Part shown: positions 52,390 to 61,281 of the stretch, one piece after another
Numbering within the stretch: the first letter of the stretch is position 1
How the letters are laid out: each line of letters begins with the position of its first letter
Assembly: GCA_022820125.1 (NCBI GenBank)
Contig: JAJEGA010000077.1
Span: forward strand, 1 to 64,000
Direction: 5' to 3'
Source: Anaerolineae bacterium
GTDB lineage: Bacteria > Chloroflexota > Anaerolineae > Aggregatilineales > Phototrophicaceae
DNA length: 64,000 nt
The notes under the pieces: generated by a model
Told to the model about the DNA's origin: nothing
Databases searched by the model: none
Seen by the model: only the letters and a program-made list of their open reading frames with translations
Translations under genes and position numbers: made by a program

Positions 52390-53358
52390 ATGAAAGCCGT
52401 CCAGATTGTCGCCCGCGGGCAGTGCGCCTTCGTCGAAGCGCCCAAGCCAACCCTGCAGCCGGGCAGCGCCATCGTCAAAACGCTGCGCCTCGCCCTCTGC
52501 GGCAGCGATATCCGCCATATCCATTATCTGCCCGATGACCGTTATCCCTCGCCAATCGGCGAAACCGGGCACGAAATGGTCGGCATGGTCGAAGCCATCG
52601 ATCCCGTTAACGGTAGCGTCAAAGCGGGTGACATCGTGCTCTGCCTCGCGCCCGATCACCGCGCCATGCAGGAATATTACCGCGCGCCCATCGACCGCCT
52701 GCTGCCCTTCCCCGCCGGCACCCCGCTGGAAAACGCGGTCCAGGCGCAGCAATTCGGCACCGTGCTCTACGCCGCCAAATCCCTGCCTGACCTGCGCGGC
52801 AAGACCGCCGCCGTCATCGGCCAGGGCTCGGCCGGTCTCTGGTTCAACTTCGCCTTGAAACAGCGCGGCGCCGCCAAAGTCATCGGCATCGATCTCAAAG
52901 CCTACCGCCTCGCCTACAGCAAACGCTTCGGCGCCACCCACACCCTGCACAACGCCGACATCGCAACCGCCGACGCCCTGCGCGAGCTCAACGGCGGCGA
53001 CCCGCCCGATGTCGTCATCGAAGCGGCTGGCGAAGAAGCGTCCATCCGCCTCGCCATCGAGATCGCGCGCGAGAACGGCTTCGTCCTCTACTTCGGCGTG
53101 CCCCGCTTCGAGACGATGGACTTCCCCATCTTCCAATACTTCTGGAAATCGCTCACCGCCCGCTCCAATGTCGGCACGATCAACGAGCCCAACCACGCCA
53201 GCACGCGCCAGGCGCTGCAATGGATCAGCGATGGCACAGTCCCGGTCGCCGACATGATCACCCACACCTTCAAGTTCGAGGATGTCATCGAGGCGTACGA
53301 GCTGCACCGCATCCAGGACGAAGGCGCGGTCAAAATCGTGATTGATATGGAGGGCTAA
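52390..53358 (+). CDS. Medium-chain zinc-type dehydrogenase
   Basis: 322-residue NAD(P)-dependent dehydrogenase of the MDR superfamily (threonine/sorbitol dehydrogenase-like). Catalytic-zinc landmarks are LCGSDIRHIHY and GETGHEMVG. The nucleotide fold begins AAVIGQGSAGLWFNFALKQRGAAKVIGIDL. The structural-zinc lobe with four cysteines is absent, as in several archaeal-like or sugar-type members. ATG 52390 is chosen because GGAG lies ten bases before it; ATG 52381 is almost on top of the site. Substrate unknown. It stands alone, followed by element B copy 2. Confidence 0.88.
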   Translation: MKAVQIVARGQCAFVEAPKPTLQPGSAIVKTLRLALCGSDIRHIHYLPDDRYPSPIGETGHEMVGMVEAIDPVNGSVKAGDIVLCLAPDHRAMQEYYRAPIDRLLPFPAGTPLENAVQAQQFGTVLYAAKSLPDLRGKTAAVIGQGSAGLWFNFALKQRGAAKVIGIDLKAYRLAYSKRFGATHTLHNADIATADALRELNGGDPPDVVIEAAGEEASIRLAIEIARENGFVLYFGVPRFETMDFPIFQYFWKSLTARSNVGTINEPNHASTRQALQWISDGTVPVADMITHTFKFEDVIEAYELHRIQDEGAVKIVIDMEG

Positions 53359-53371
53359 CCAAGATACCTGT

Positions 53372-53597
53372 AAGGCTTGTCCGGTACTTGGAATTAAACG
53401 AGTCAGACGCGCATTTTTCTTTCGTCTGTTTGCCGGCTGTAGGGGCGATCAACCTGATCGCCTGCTTGACAGCGCGTTTTTGGAGCAACCCAGCGGGCGA
53501 CTTAATAAGTCGCCCCTACACCGGTCGCTTATGCGAACAGATCTTGGCCGATTGGCAGCATGTTAAGTTGAAATCCTGTCAGTACCGGACAAGCCTT
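53372..53597. mobile_element. MITE-like element B, copy 2
   Basis: 226 bases with perfect 17-base terminal inverted repeats (AAGGCTTGTCCGGTACT at 53372-53388, its complement at 53581-53597). Short TGTA tetranucleotides stand on both outer sides and could be a target duplication, although TGTA also starts the adjoining hairpin repeat. Two facing hairpins (GATCA and GACTT stems) occupy the centre. It is the reverse complement of 39879-40100. Confidence 0.85.
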
Positions 53598-53621
53598 GTA
53601 GGGGCGACACTTGTCTCGCCC
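53597..53621. repeat. Single hairpin repeat
   Basis: TGTAGGGGCGACAC, then TGTCTCGCCC; it abuts the right end of element B and ends seven bases before the ribosome site of the restriction-modification gene. Confidence 0.75.
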
Positions 53622-53638
53622 GCCACCGAGGAATGCCA

Positions 53639-56572
53639 ATGACCGCCCCCGACAGCATCTGCCAACTAATCGAGAAGTTCGACCGCCACAAGCCCGGCAG
53701 CGAAACCGAAGTGCGCGTCCAGTTTGTCGATGAGCTCTTTACGGCGCTGGGCTGGAACATGCGCGACAAGCGACAAGTGCGCCATGAGCCGCGAGTCACC
53801 ATAAAGGAAGCGGGCTTCGAGCGATCCAAACGCCCCGATTACAGCTTCCACATCGGCAGCGCGACCGATTTCTTCGTCGAGACCAAAATGCCCCATGTCA
53901 ATCTGGAGCGGAATCCCATCCCCGCTTTCCAATTGCGGCGCTATGGCTGGTCGGGCAATGCCCCCGTCAGCGTCTTAACCGACTTTGAAGAATTCAGCGT
54001 CTACGACTGCCGCGTCCAGCCGCAGCGCAGCGACCCCGCCAGCACCGCCCGCCTGCGCTATTACCAATATGGCGAATACACCGACCATTGGGACGAGCTC
54101 GAATCGCGCTTCAGCCGCGAAGCGGTCGCCAATGGCGCCTTGCGCGAATGGGTCGAAGGCAAGCGAGTCCGCGGCTTATTCAGCGTCGACCAGGCTTTCC
54201 TGCGCGAGATGGAAAGCTGGCGCGAAATCCTCGCCCGGGAAATTGCCCTGCACAACCGCGACCTGAGCCAGCGCCAGCTCAACCTGCTTGTCCAGCGGAC
54301 GATTGACCGCATCGTCTTCCTGCGCATCGCCGAAGACCGCGATATCGAAGCCTACGGCCGCCTGCGCAGCGCCGCCGCCGATGGCAAGCAAGTTTATGAA
54401 GAACTCAAGATCCTCTTCAACGAAGCCGACGACAAATACAACTCGGGCTTATTCCATTTCGGCAAGGAAAAGCGCGCCAGCGAGCCCGACCGCGATTCGC
54501 TCAATATCCACATCCCCGACGAACCCCTGCGCCGCATCATCAACAGCCTGTATTTTCCTTTCAGCGCCTACGAATTCTCCGTCTTGCCCGCCGATATCCT
54601 GGGCCAAGTCTACGAGCAGTTCCTGGGCAAAGTCATCGAACTCAGCGCGGGCGGCGCGGTGCGCGTCGATGAAAAACCCGAAGTGCGCAAAGCCGGCGGC
54701 GTCTATTACACCCCCGCCTACATCGTCGACTACATCGTCGAAAACACGGTCGGCGCGCTGCTGAAAGACAAGACGCCCGAAGACGCCGAGAAGCTGCGCA
54801 TCCTCGACCCCGCCTGCGGCAGCGGCTCCTTCCTCACCGGCGCTTATCAATACCTGCTCGACTGGCATCTGGATTACTACCGCGAGCGCCCCAGGCAATA
54901 CCGCAACCGCACCCGCCAAATCGCCGGCGCGGGCCTGATCCTCAGCACCGCCGAAAAACGCCGCATCCTGCGCAACAACATCTACGGCGTCGACCTCGAC
55001 CAGAACGCCGTCGAAGTCAGCAAGCTCTCCCTGCTGCTGAAAATGCTGGAGAACGAATCGGACGCGGCCGGCACGCAGACCATCATGTTCAGCGCCGGCG
55101 GACGCATCCTGCCCGACCTCAGCGGCAACATCAAATGGGGCAACTCCCTCATCGGCAGTGACTTTTACCGCGGCGAGCAGCTGGCGCTCTTTGATCAAGA
55201 GGCGCTGTACAAGGTCAAGCCCTTCGATTGGGATAGCGCCGACGGCTTCGGCGAGATCATGGCGGCCGGCGGCTTTGACGCGGTGATAGGGAATCCGCCT
55301 TGGGGAAGTAAGGAAGTCTTAGACAGCGAATTCTTACCATACATTAGTAGCAAGTATGGACGAGACACGCATAACATGAACATCTTTGCAGTTTTCGTTG
55401 ATGAATGTATAGAAAACCTGCTACGAAAGGATGGAGTATTAGGTTTTCTCATTCCGAAGAATTTCACAAAAACAGAGTCTTACCGGCCTTACCGTGAAAA
55501 TATCCTCAATAAGCACAGTCTCAATCTCGTGGCTGATTTTGGTCAGTTTCCCGGCGTAGCACAGGAGGCGGTGGCGCTGTTTGTGAGCGCAAGGACGGAG
55601 GGAACTACGCGTATTCAGCGGATTTACGTGGACAATTTCGAGTTCATTCGCTTGGACGATCTAGACATGGAAGACGTTAGAGATGCCCAATTCAGCATGA
55701 TTACTTTGGCGCGAATGCCGAATCTCAGTCCCATTGTTCACAAAGTAGATTCAGTATCGTTCGATCTAGGTGATGAATTTCAAGTAGGTAGAGGATTAGA
55801 ACATGGTCGTAACGGCGACCTGATTTGGTGTCCACACTGTTTGAACTGCTTTGAGCGACCTGGCAAACGAAACAGAAATATCGAAAGAATCAATTGCAAG
55901 TCATGTAAAACTCCGATTGATATATCCACATCTGAGCACGATACGAAGTTTATCTTTGATAGCGAGTACGACATCGATTTAGAAACACAAGGTCTGCTGG
56001 TCGGCGCGTCTATTGATCGGTATCGGTTAAAGGAAATACCATACAAAGCCCAGCTAGAATTGCCGGGGATAAACTACAAAGGCTTACACAAAATGGATGA
56101 GAAACTGTACTTCATTAGAATTGCTAAGTCTCTTCGCGGATACTTGGATAAGGATGGTTTGTTAGCGCTCAACGCGCTTAACTTCGTCCATAAATCGCGA
56201 AGCTCTGTCCCCTACACACTGGAGTATATCTTAGGCATTCTCAATTCTCGTTTGCTCAAAAGCTACGTCGAATTCACGGTAACAGGCGGCGCAAATCTAA
56301 CCATTAGGCTTTCAAATGCCATAATGCGGTCTCTCCCGATTCGCAAAATCGACTTCGACAATCCTGCCGACGTTCGGATGCACAATGAAATGGTCGAGCT
56401 AGTGGATGAAATGCTAGAGCGTCACCGTCAGTTGCCGGGCTCGACGGGCGAAGGTCGGAGGTTAACCGAGCGGCTTATTGAGACAGTGGACGAGGAAATC
56501 GACGCGCTGGTGTATGAGTTGTATGGGCTGAGCGAGGATGAAATCAAGATCGTGGAGGGTGGGAGAAAATAG
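53639..56572 (+). CDS. Type IIG restriction-modification enzyme (Eco57I-like)
   Basis: 977-residue single-chain restriction and modification enzyme. An N-terminal PD-(D/E)XK nuclease is suggested by RPDYSFHIGSATDFFVETK. A helical linker leads to a gamma-type amino methyltransferase: motif I DPACGSGSFL (about 390) and motif IV GNPPWGS (about 550). Beyond this is the target-recognition part, including a zinc-ribbon-like WCPHC...CKSC segment (about 731-760). Base composition falls sharply from about 55300, just after motif IV, so the recognition half has different ancestry from the GC-rich nuclease-methylase half. GAGGA precedes ATG 53639 by six bases. It probably cleaves and methylates one asymmetric site; the site cannot be read here. 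Confidence 0.88.
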   Translation: MTAPDSICQLIEKFDRHKPGSETEVRVQFVDELFTALGWNMRDKRQVRHEPRVTIKEAGFERSKRPDYSFHIGSATDFFVETKMPHVNLERNPIPAFQLRRYGWSGNAPVSVLTDFEEFSVYDCRVQPQRSDPASTARLRYYQYGEYTDHWDELESRFSREAVANGALREWVEGKRVRGLFSVDQAFLREMESWREILAREIALHNRDLSQRQLNLLVQRTIDRIVFLRIAEDRDIEAYGRLRSAAADGKQVYEELKILFNEADDKYNSGLFHFGKEKRASEPDRDSLNIHIPDEPLRRIINSLYFPFSAYEFSVLPADILGQVYEQFLGKVIELSAGGAVRVDEKPEVRKAGGVYYTPAYIVDYIVENTVGALLKDKTPEDAEKLRILDPACGSGSFLTGAYQYLLDWHLDYYRERPRQYRNRTRQIAGAGLILSTAEKRRILRNNIYGVDLDQNAVEVSKLSLLLKMLENESDAAGTQTIMFSAGGRILPDLSGNIKWGNSLIGSDFYRGEQLALFDQEALYKVKPFDWDSADGFGEIMAAGGFDAVIGNPPWGSKEVLDSEFLPYISSKYGRDTHNMNIFAVFVDECIENLLRKDGVLGFLIPKNFTKTESYRPYRENILNKHSLNLVADFGQFPGVAQEAVALFVSARTEGTTRIQRIYVDNFEFIRLDDLDMEDVRDAQFSMITLARMPNLSPIVHKVDSVSFDLGDEFQVGRGLEHGRNGDLIWCPHCLNCFERPGKRNRNIERINCKSCKTPIDISTSEHDTKFIFDSEYDIDLETQGLLVGASIDRYRLKEIPYKAQLELPGINYKGLHKMDEKLYFIRIAKSLRGYLDKDGLLALNALNFVHKSRSSVPYTLEYILGILNSRLLKSYVEFTVTGGANLTIRLSNAIMRSLPIRKIDFDNPADVRMHNEMVELVDEMLERHRQLPGSTGEGRRLTERLIETVDEEIDALVYELYGLSEDEIKIVEGGRK

Positions 56573-56637
56573 GAGTTGAATATCGAACACATGTCTGATA
56601 AGCTACAGTTCAGGATAATCAGTGAATTGGAGTAATG

Positions 56638-57768
56638 ATGAAAGTATTCGTAATCATGCCCTTTGCAAGTGAGTTTGACTCGGTATATCAGAAACTCATC
56701 AAGGAACCTCTGGAGGCAAAGAACCACGCTGTAAATCGCGCGGATGACGTTTCATCACATCAAAGTATTCTCAAGACCATTGTCCAGAATATAGCGGAAG
56801 CTGATGTAGTTATTGCCGATCTTACCGCGCAAAATCCAAATGTATACTATGAGTTAGGTGTCGGACACACACTAAATAAACCAACTATACACATTGTCCA
56901 AGACTTTGATGATCTTGGATTTGATATCAAGTCCTATAATGCTATCAAATACTCTACACAGTTTGACGAAGCGCCTGAATTGACCGACAAGATACTTGAA
57001 ATTATCGAACTCGCAGAAAACGATAACTACAACTTTTCTAATCCTGTCAGCGATTCTCTCGGCGAAAATATGCCGCGTACCGAAGGTAGTCCACCGTCTG
57101 ATGTAGGGAAGGGACAAGATAATTTTTTTGAGGATAGTGGCGAGGCAACTCGCGACGATAGCACACCGGGGTTTCTTGATTCGATAGTGCTTGCGGAAGA
57201 ATCTGTGGACGAGATTGGAAACGTCATTCAAGATCTTATTGATCCAATGAATGTGTTGTCGGAACGAACTCGCAGTCACAGCGCTCAATTTGTTGAGCTG
57301 AACGCGAATCCCAATCAGAAAGGTTTGAATAGCAAGAGACTACAATTGGCTCGCAAGTTCGCCGCGGATCTCAATGAGTTTGCTGAAAGTGTCGCCGACA
57401 AGCTTCCGCGACTAAAAAGGTCATGGAATACTCTTGACCAAGGCATTGGACATGTTCTCACTGAAACCGAGATTCAAGGAGAGAGCGATTTAGACGAAAT
57501 CTCAAGACTTGTTGAAGCTACAAGTACAATGCGACAGAGCATGTCCGGCAGTGCAGCCGAATTTGAAAACTTGCGGAATGCCCAAACCCAAATTCGCGGT
57601 TTGTCGAAAGCGACCGACAGAGCGATAACTCACTCGGATAGAACTCTCGAAAAGCTGCTCGATGAATACAGGCTGGGCGACTCAGTGTTAGCAAGAATAG
57701 ACGCGCTCGCTACAGACATCATCGACCGCTATAAAGCTAAGACCGTCGACAGCGACAATAATTCGTAA
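56638..57768 (+). CDS. NDT-fold protein with helical C-terminus (candidate defence effector)
   Basis: 376 residues, AT-rich, 65 bases after the restriction-modification gene on the same strand. Residues 1-100 resemble nucleoside 2-deoxyribosyltransferase/TIR-like nucleotide hydrolases: KVFVIMPFASEFDSVY, NIAEADVVIADLT and NVYYELGVGHTLNKPTIHI, where the Glu of YYELG is the expected nucleophile. Residues 130-376 are polar and helical (long coiled-coil-like stretches such as DEISRLVEATSTMRQSMSG and DRAITHSDRTLEKLLDEYR) without a known family. GGAG lies five bases before the second ATG (56638). Catalytic loss of NAD or nucleotides upon phage signal is a reasonable guess from relatives in defence islands, not shown here. 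Confidence 0.7.
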   Translation: MKVFVIMPFASEFDSVYQKLIKEPLEAKNHAVNRADDVSSHQSILKTIVQNIAEADVVIADLTAQNPNVYYELGVGHTLNKPTIHIVQDFDDLGFDIKSYNAIKYSTQFDEAPELTDKILEIIELAENDNYNFSNPVSDSLGENMPRTEGSPPSDVGKGQDNFFEDSGEATRDDSTPGFLDSIVLAEESVDEIGNVIQDLIDPMNVLSERTRSHSAQFVELNANPNQKGLNSKRLQLARKFAADLNEFAESVADKLPRLKRSWNTLDQGIGHVLTETEIQGESDLDEISRLVEATSTMRQSMSGSAAEFENLRNAQTQIRGLSKATDRAITHSDRTLEKLLDEYRLGDSVLARIDALATDIIDRYKAKTVDSDNNS

Positions 57769-57908
57769 CGTCCTCGGTGCCTCTGTGGTGAAACCCGCCG
57801 ACCGTCCGCTCACCCCGGCCGCAGCGAACTGAACCCGCCCGGTCGCTTAGACTTGGCCGACTTGACTGATGAGGAACGCTGAATTGTGGCGGGGGATTGA
57901 ACCGGCGC

Positions 57909-58166
57909 TTACTCCTTGACGAAGCCCGCCGGCGGTTTCGGCGGCACATCCAGGTGCTTCATCAGCCTGTCCATTTTCTCGTTCAGGTCGTTAACGCTTT
58001 GCCGGATTTCTGCGATCTCCCTCCGATTTTCGGCGACCATCTCGGTCAATCCCAGCACCGCCGATTCTAAAGTATCGACTTTATCAAACAACTCGTCTTG
58101 AGCCTCGTGCAAAACCTGATACTCGCCTTGCATACGCTTGAATCGAATGTCAGTTGTGGCTGCCAT
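57909..58166 (-). CDS. Small coiled-coil protein
   Basis: 85 residues, almost wholly one amphipathic coiled coil (heptads through LHEAQDELFDKVDTLESAVL, VAENRREIAEIRQSV and LNEKMDRLMKHL), ending in a short Pro-rich tail. A strong GGAGG site lies four bases before the ATG. No family recognised. It is transcribed toward the NDT-fold gene and away from the Wzz gene. Base composition is like the GC-rich neighbours, so it may be part of the older chromosome, not the defence block. Confidence 0.6.
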   Translation of the reverse strand: MAATTDIRFKRMQGEYQVLHEAQDELFDKVDTLESAVLGLTEMVAENRREIAEIRQSVNDLNEKMDRLMKHLDVPPKPPAGFVKE

Positions 58167-58236
58167 GCCGCCTCCTTGAGTCCGCGTCCATTATAGTGGC
58201 GCTGCGCCAGCCTGTCAAAAGCAGGCGGCGGCTTCC

Positions 58237-58279
58237 CCTCTGCGCCCTCTGCGCCCTCTGCGCCCTCTGCGTTCTCTGT
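58237..58279. repeat. CTCTGCGCC short tandem repeat
   Basis: Four CCTCTGCG units in tandem upstream of the Wzz gene, the last followed by TTCTCTGTAG. Related CTCTGTG/CTTTGTGGTGAA motifs occur at 23323-23346, 35065-35092, 47600-47627, 57771-57792 and 62328-62350. Confidence 0.7.
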
Positions 58280-58317
58280 AGTTCATTCCCCGCCCCACCT
58301 ATGGTAAACTAACCCCC

Positions 58318-58971
58318 ATGAACCTCATCGACTACGCCAGCATCCTCATCCGCCGCGGCTGGATCATGCTCCTGCTCGCCATCATCGCCGCCGGCGCCGC
58401 CTTCGCCTTCAGCCGAACCATGGACCCGGTCTACCGCGCCACCCAAAAGGTGCTCATCGTGCCCAGCCGCAGCGACTTCGGCTTGACCCAAGCCGCCAAG
58501 CAAACCCTCAACAGCCATGTCGCCTACCTCAACAGCTCCCTGCGCGCCGCCGAAGTCATCGACCGCCTGCAAATGGATATGACGCCGGAGCAGCTGCGCG
58601 CCGATGTCCGCATCGCGCCCGACCTGGACAGCCTCATCATCCAGATTGACGCCGAGCATAAAAATCCCGCGCAAGCCGAGCAGATCGCCGCCAACTGGGC
58701 TGAGCTGCTCGTCATCTATCGCAATGATGAGAACCAGAAGGGAAGGCGCGAAGACCGCATCGTCGCCCGCTTGCAAGACCGCCCGGTCACCGCGCTCGCC
58801 CGCCCCAACGTTCGCATCAACACCCTGGTCGGCTTCCTCGCTGGCTTGTTCGTCGGCGGCGTTATCGTCTTCGTGCTCGAATACCTCGAAAGCGCCATCG
58901 TCCGCCGCCGCGAAGATGTGGAGACTGGCGCGGGGCTGCCCGTCCTCGCCGCCGTCCCGCCATCCGACTGA
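58318..58971 (+). CDS. Wzz/YveK-type polysaccharide co-polymerase
   Basis: 217-residue membrane protein of the chain-length-determinant family. It has an N-terminal membrane helix (GWIMLLLAIIAAGAAFAFS), an outer domain opening VYRATQKVLIVPSRSDFGLTQAAKQ, a helical core, and a second membrane helix (INTLVGFLAGLFVGGVIVFVLEYLE). The C-terminal tail (VETGAGLPVLAAVPP) stops before any tyrosine-kinase domain, so a separate kinase would be needed. It should work with polysaccharide assembly proteins such as the YfhO-Wzx and GT39 genes at 26-39 kb, though not linked here. The long minus-strand frame over the same bases is an antisense shadow. Confidence 0.85.
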   Translation: MNLIDYASILIRRGWIMLLLAIIAAGAAFAFSRTMDPVYRATQKVLIVPSRSDFGLTQAAKQTLNSHVAYLNSSLRAAEVIDRLQMDMTPEQLRADVRIAPDLDSLIIQIDAEHKNPAQAEQIAANWAELLVIYRNDENQKGRREDRIVARLQDRPVTALARPNVRINTLVGFLAGLFVGGVIVFVLEYLESAIVRRREDVETGAGLPVLAAVPPSD

Positions 58972-58986
58972 CGCCCATGCACAATC

Positions 58987-59073
58987 TGTAGGGGCTACCC
59001 ATCGGGTCGCCCTTTTGCGCAACAATGTAGGGGCTACCGGAGGTTGGCGCCCGCGCTACCCATCGGGTCGCCC
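58987..59073. repeat. Cluster of GGGCTACC-type hairpin variants
   Basis: Two TGTAGGGGCTACC units, the first followed by CATCGGGTCGCCC, the second interrupted by AGGTTGGCGCCCGCG before another ATCGGGTCGCCC. A diverged sub-family with imperfect stems. Confidence 0.65.
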
Positions 59074-59083
59074 ACTGTGTAGA

Positions 59084-60031
59084 TTACCCCGACGCCAGTA
59101 TCCCCGCCAACACTTCCTTATCGATGTTCCCGCCCGATACCACGCAGACGACCTTCCCGCCGCCGGCATGTCCAGCCAGCGCCGCAGCGACCGGCGCCGC
59201 GCCCGCGCCCTCGGCGATCACGCGCCCCCGCTCCGCCAGCAGCCGTATCGCCGCCCGCGTCTCATCCAGCGAGACCACCAGCGAGCCATCGAGCAGCGCG
59301 CGCGCCAGGGTCCATATCTCCGGCAGCACGCTCTTCCCGCCGATGCCATCGACGAAGCTCGCCTCATAGTCGACCGCGACCGGCGCGCCCGCCCGCAGCG
59401 AAGCAGCCAACGGCGCCGCCGTCTCCACTTCAGCCGCGTAAACGCGCGTCTCCGGCTTCAGCGCGCGCAGCGCCGACGCGATGCCCACGCTCAGCCCGCC
59501 GCCGCCATAAGGGATCACGACCGCAGCGACATCGGGCAGGTCCTCCAGGATCTCCAGCCCGATCGTGCCGTTGCCCGCCATCACATCGGCATCGCTCACC
59601 GGGTGGATGAACAGCCCGTCCAGCCCCTCGAATTCACCAGTGATAATCACATCCCACCAGCGCTCAAAAGGGACCTTGACGACGCGCCCGCCCAAGCGCT
59701 CAATCGCCTCAAGCTTCGTCGCCGGCGCATGATCGGGCACCACCACGCTGCAAGCCACGCCTAGCTGCCGCGCGTTCCAGGCGACGCCCTGCGCCATATT
59801 GCCCGCGCTCGCCGTGTAGACGCCCTGCGCCAGCGCCTCCCGCCCCGCCCGCGCCAGCGCATTGCCCGCCCCGCGCAGCTTGAAGGAGCCGATCGGCTGC
59901 AAGTTTTCCAGCTTGAGGTAGATCTCCGCCGGCACGTCATCAATCGGCAGGCGCAGCAGAGGCGTCCGCAAAGCCGCATCAGCGAGGCGCAGCCGTTCCC
60001 GGGCTGCCTGTATCGCTTCGAGGGGAATCAC
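59084..60031 (-). CDS. Threonine/serine dehydratase-like PLP enzyme
   Basis: 315-residue fold-type II PLP enzyme, like IlvA/serine racemase without a regulatory ACT domain. The Schiff-base lysine lies in IGSFKLRGAGNAL. The glycine phosphate loop is VIPYGGGGLSVGIASAL. A C-terminal GGNIDKE fits the cofactor pyridine region. The reaction would be dehydration or deamination of Thr, Ser or a hydroxy-amino acid. GTG 60031 directly follows the TAA stop of the MR/MLE gene (TAAGTG), so the two are coupled and may act in one pathway. Confidence 0.88.
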   Translation of the reverse strand: MIPLEAIQAARERLRLADAALRTPLLRLPIDDVPAEIYLKLENLQPIGSFKLRGAGNALARAGREALAQGVYTASAGNMAQGVAWNARQLGVACSVVVPDHAPATKLEAIERLGGRVVKVPFERWWDVIITGEFEGLDGLFIHPVSDADVMAGNGTIGLEILEDLPDVAAVVIPYGGGGLSVGIASALRALKPETRVYAAEVETAAPLAASLRAGAPVAVDYEASFVDGIGGKSVLPEIWTLARALLDGSLVVSLDETRAAIRLLAERGRVIAEGAGAAPVAAALAGHAGGGKVVCVVSGGNIDKEVLAGILASG

Positions 60032-61165
60032 TTAATCCGCCCGCGCGTACTGCGCCAGGTATTCCGGGTCGACATCGACGCCCAGCCCGGGCGCGGTAGG
60101 CACATCCACGGCGCCATCGACTTGCTTGAACTGCGGCTGCGTCAAAGTGTCGCGCAGCGCGTTTTCCGAGCGGTCCATTTCCAGCATCGCCTCGGGCATG
60201 CGCAAGCGACCCGGCACAATATCCAGTGTGCTGACCAAGTGCAAGCCGGCGGCGAAGGCGATGCCCGTGCCCCAGCTATGCGGGATCACGTTCGTCTGAA
60301 AAGCGTAAGCCAGCGCCGCGATCCGCTTGGTCTCGGTCAAGCCGCCGGCGCCGCAAATATCGGGCTGGGCGATATCAACGCAGCGCATACTCAGCAATTG
60401 CCGGAAACCCGCCAGCAGGTACTCGCATTCGCCGCCCGCAATCGGGATCGACGCGCGCCGCCGCAGCTCGCGATAACCTTCGTAATCTTCCGGCGAGACC
60501 GGCTCCTCAAAGAAACTAATATCCAACTCCTCGACTTGCCGCGCGAAACGCAGCGCCTCGCTCAGCGAATAAGCGTGATTGGCGTCCACCATCAGCTGCA
60601 AATCAGCCCCGATCGCCTGCCGCACCGCCCGCACATGCTTGACATCGGTCTCCAGGCCCAGCCCAACTTTCATCTTCAAAGCGCGGAATCCCTGCGAAGC
60701 GTAAAGCCGCGCCTCTTCAACCAATTTACCGGTCAAGTCGCCGCTATGCGTGAAGTACATGCCGGTGGCGTATACCTTGACCCGCTCGCGCCGCCGCCCG
60801 CCAAGCAGCGTCGATACCGGCTGCCCCAGCAGCTTGCCGCGCAGATCCCACAAGGCGATGTCGATGGCGCTGATCGCCGCCACCAGCACGCCGCGCCGCG
60901 CATAATCCAGCGCGCGCAAATGCATCTTGCTCCATATCGCCTCGACTTGCAGCGGATCTTCACCGACCGCCAGCGGCGCCAAAAACTCGACGCCGGCTTT
61001 GACCACCGTCGCCGGACCATAACCCTCGCCCCAGCCATAGCTTCCGTCTTCGGCGATGACCTTCACCAGGCAGATCTGCCGCGTGCGAAATTCGAACTGC
61101 GAGAAATAGAAGGGCGTCTCGAGCGCCTGCTCAACCAGGTAGGTTTCGATGGCGTCAATTTTCAT
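60032..61165 (-). CDS. Mandelate racemase/muconate lactonizing (enolase superfamily) enzyme
   Basis: 377-residue enolase-superfamily enzyme. The capping domain starts KIDAIETYLVEQALETPFYFS. The barrel shows FRALKMKVGLG (general base KxK), LMVDANHAYS, ISFFEEPVSPED and IAGGE, giving the three metal ligands D-E-E, and a final HSWGTG with a likely catalytic His. This fits acid-sugar dehydratases or racemases. ATG 61165 is preferred over TTG 61189. Coupling to the dehydratase-like gene suggests catabolism of a sugar acid or hydroxy-acid. Substrate cannot be fixed from the sequence. Confidence 0.9.
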   Translation of the reverse strand: MKIDAIETYLVEQALETPFYFSQFEFRTRQICLVKVIAEDGSYGWGEGYGPATVVKAGVEFLAPLAVGEDPLQVEAIWSKMHLRALDYARRGVLVAAISAIDIALWDLRGKLLGQPVSTLLGGRRRERVKVYATGMYFTHSGDLTGKLVEEARLYASQGFRALKMKVGLGLETDVKHVRAVRQAIGADLQLMVDANHAYSLSEALRFARQVEELDISFFEEPVSPEDYEGYRELRRRASIPIAGGECEYLLAGFRQLLSMRCVDIAQPDICGAGGLTETKRIAALAYAFQTNVIPHSWGTGIAFAAGLHLVSTLDIVPGRLRMPEAMLEMDRSENALRDTLTQPQFKQVDGAVDVPTAPGLGVDVDPEYLAQYARAD

Positions 61166-61281
61166 AGGTCTGCGCTTTTCCTGAGCCAAGCAATTCGCTA
61201 TAGTCTAACGGATTCTTCAAGACTTCGCGTCGGTCTCAACGCCTTCCGCAAAAGGAGCCATTAGGCGGGCGCGCGCAGCCT

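Noticed and set aside
58309..59025. Long minus-strand frame over the Wzz gene
   Set aside because: Antisense shadow of a clear Wzz protein; GC-rich codon bias keeps this frame open.
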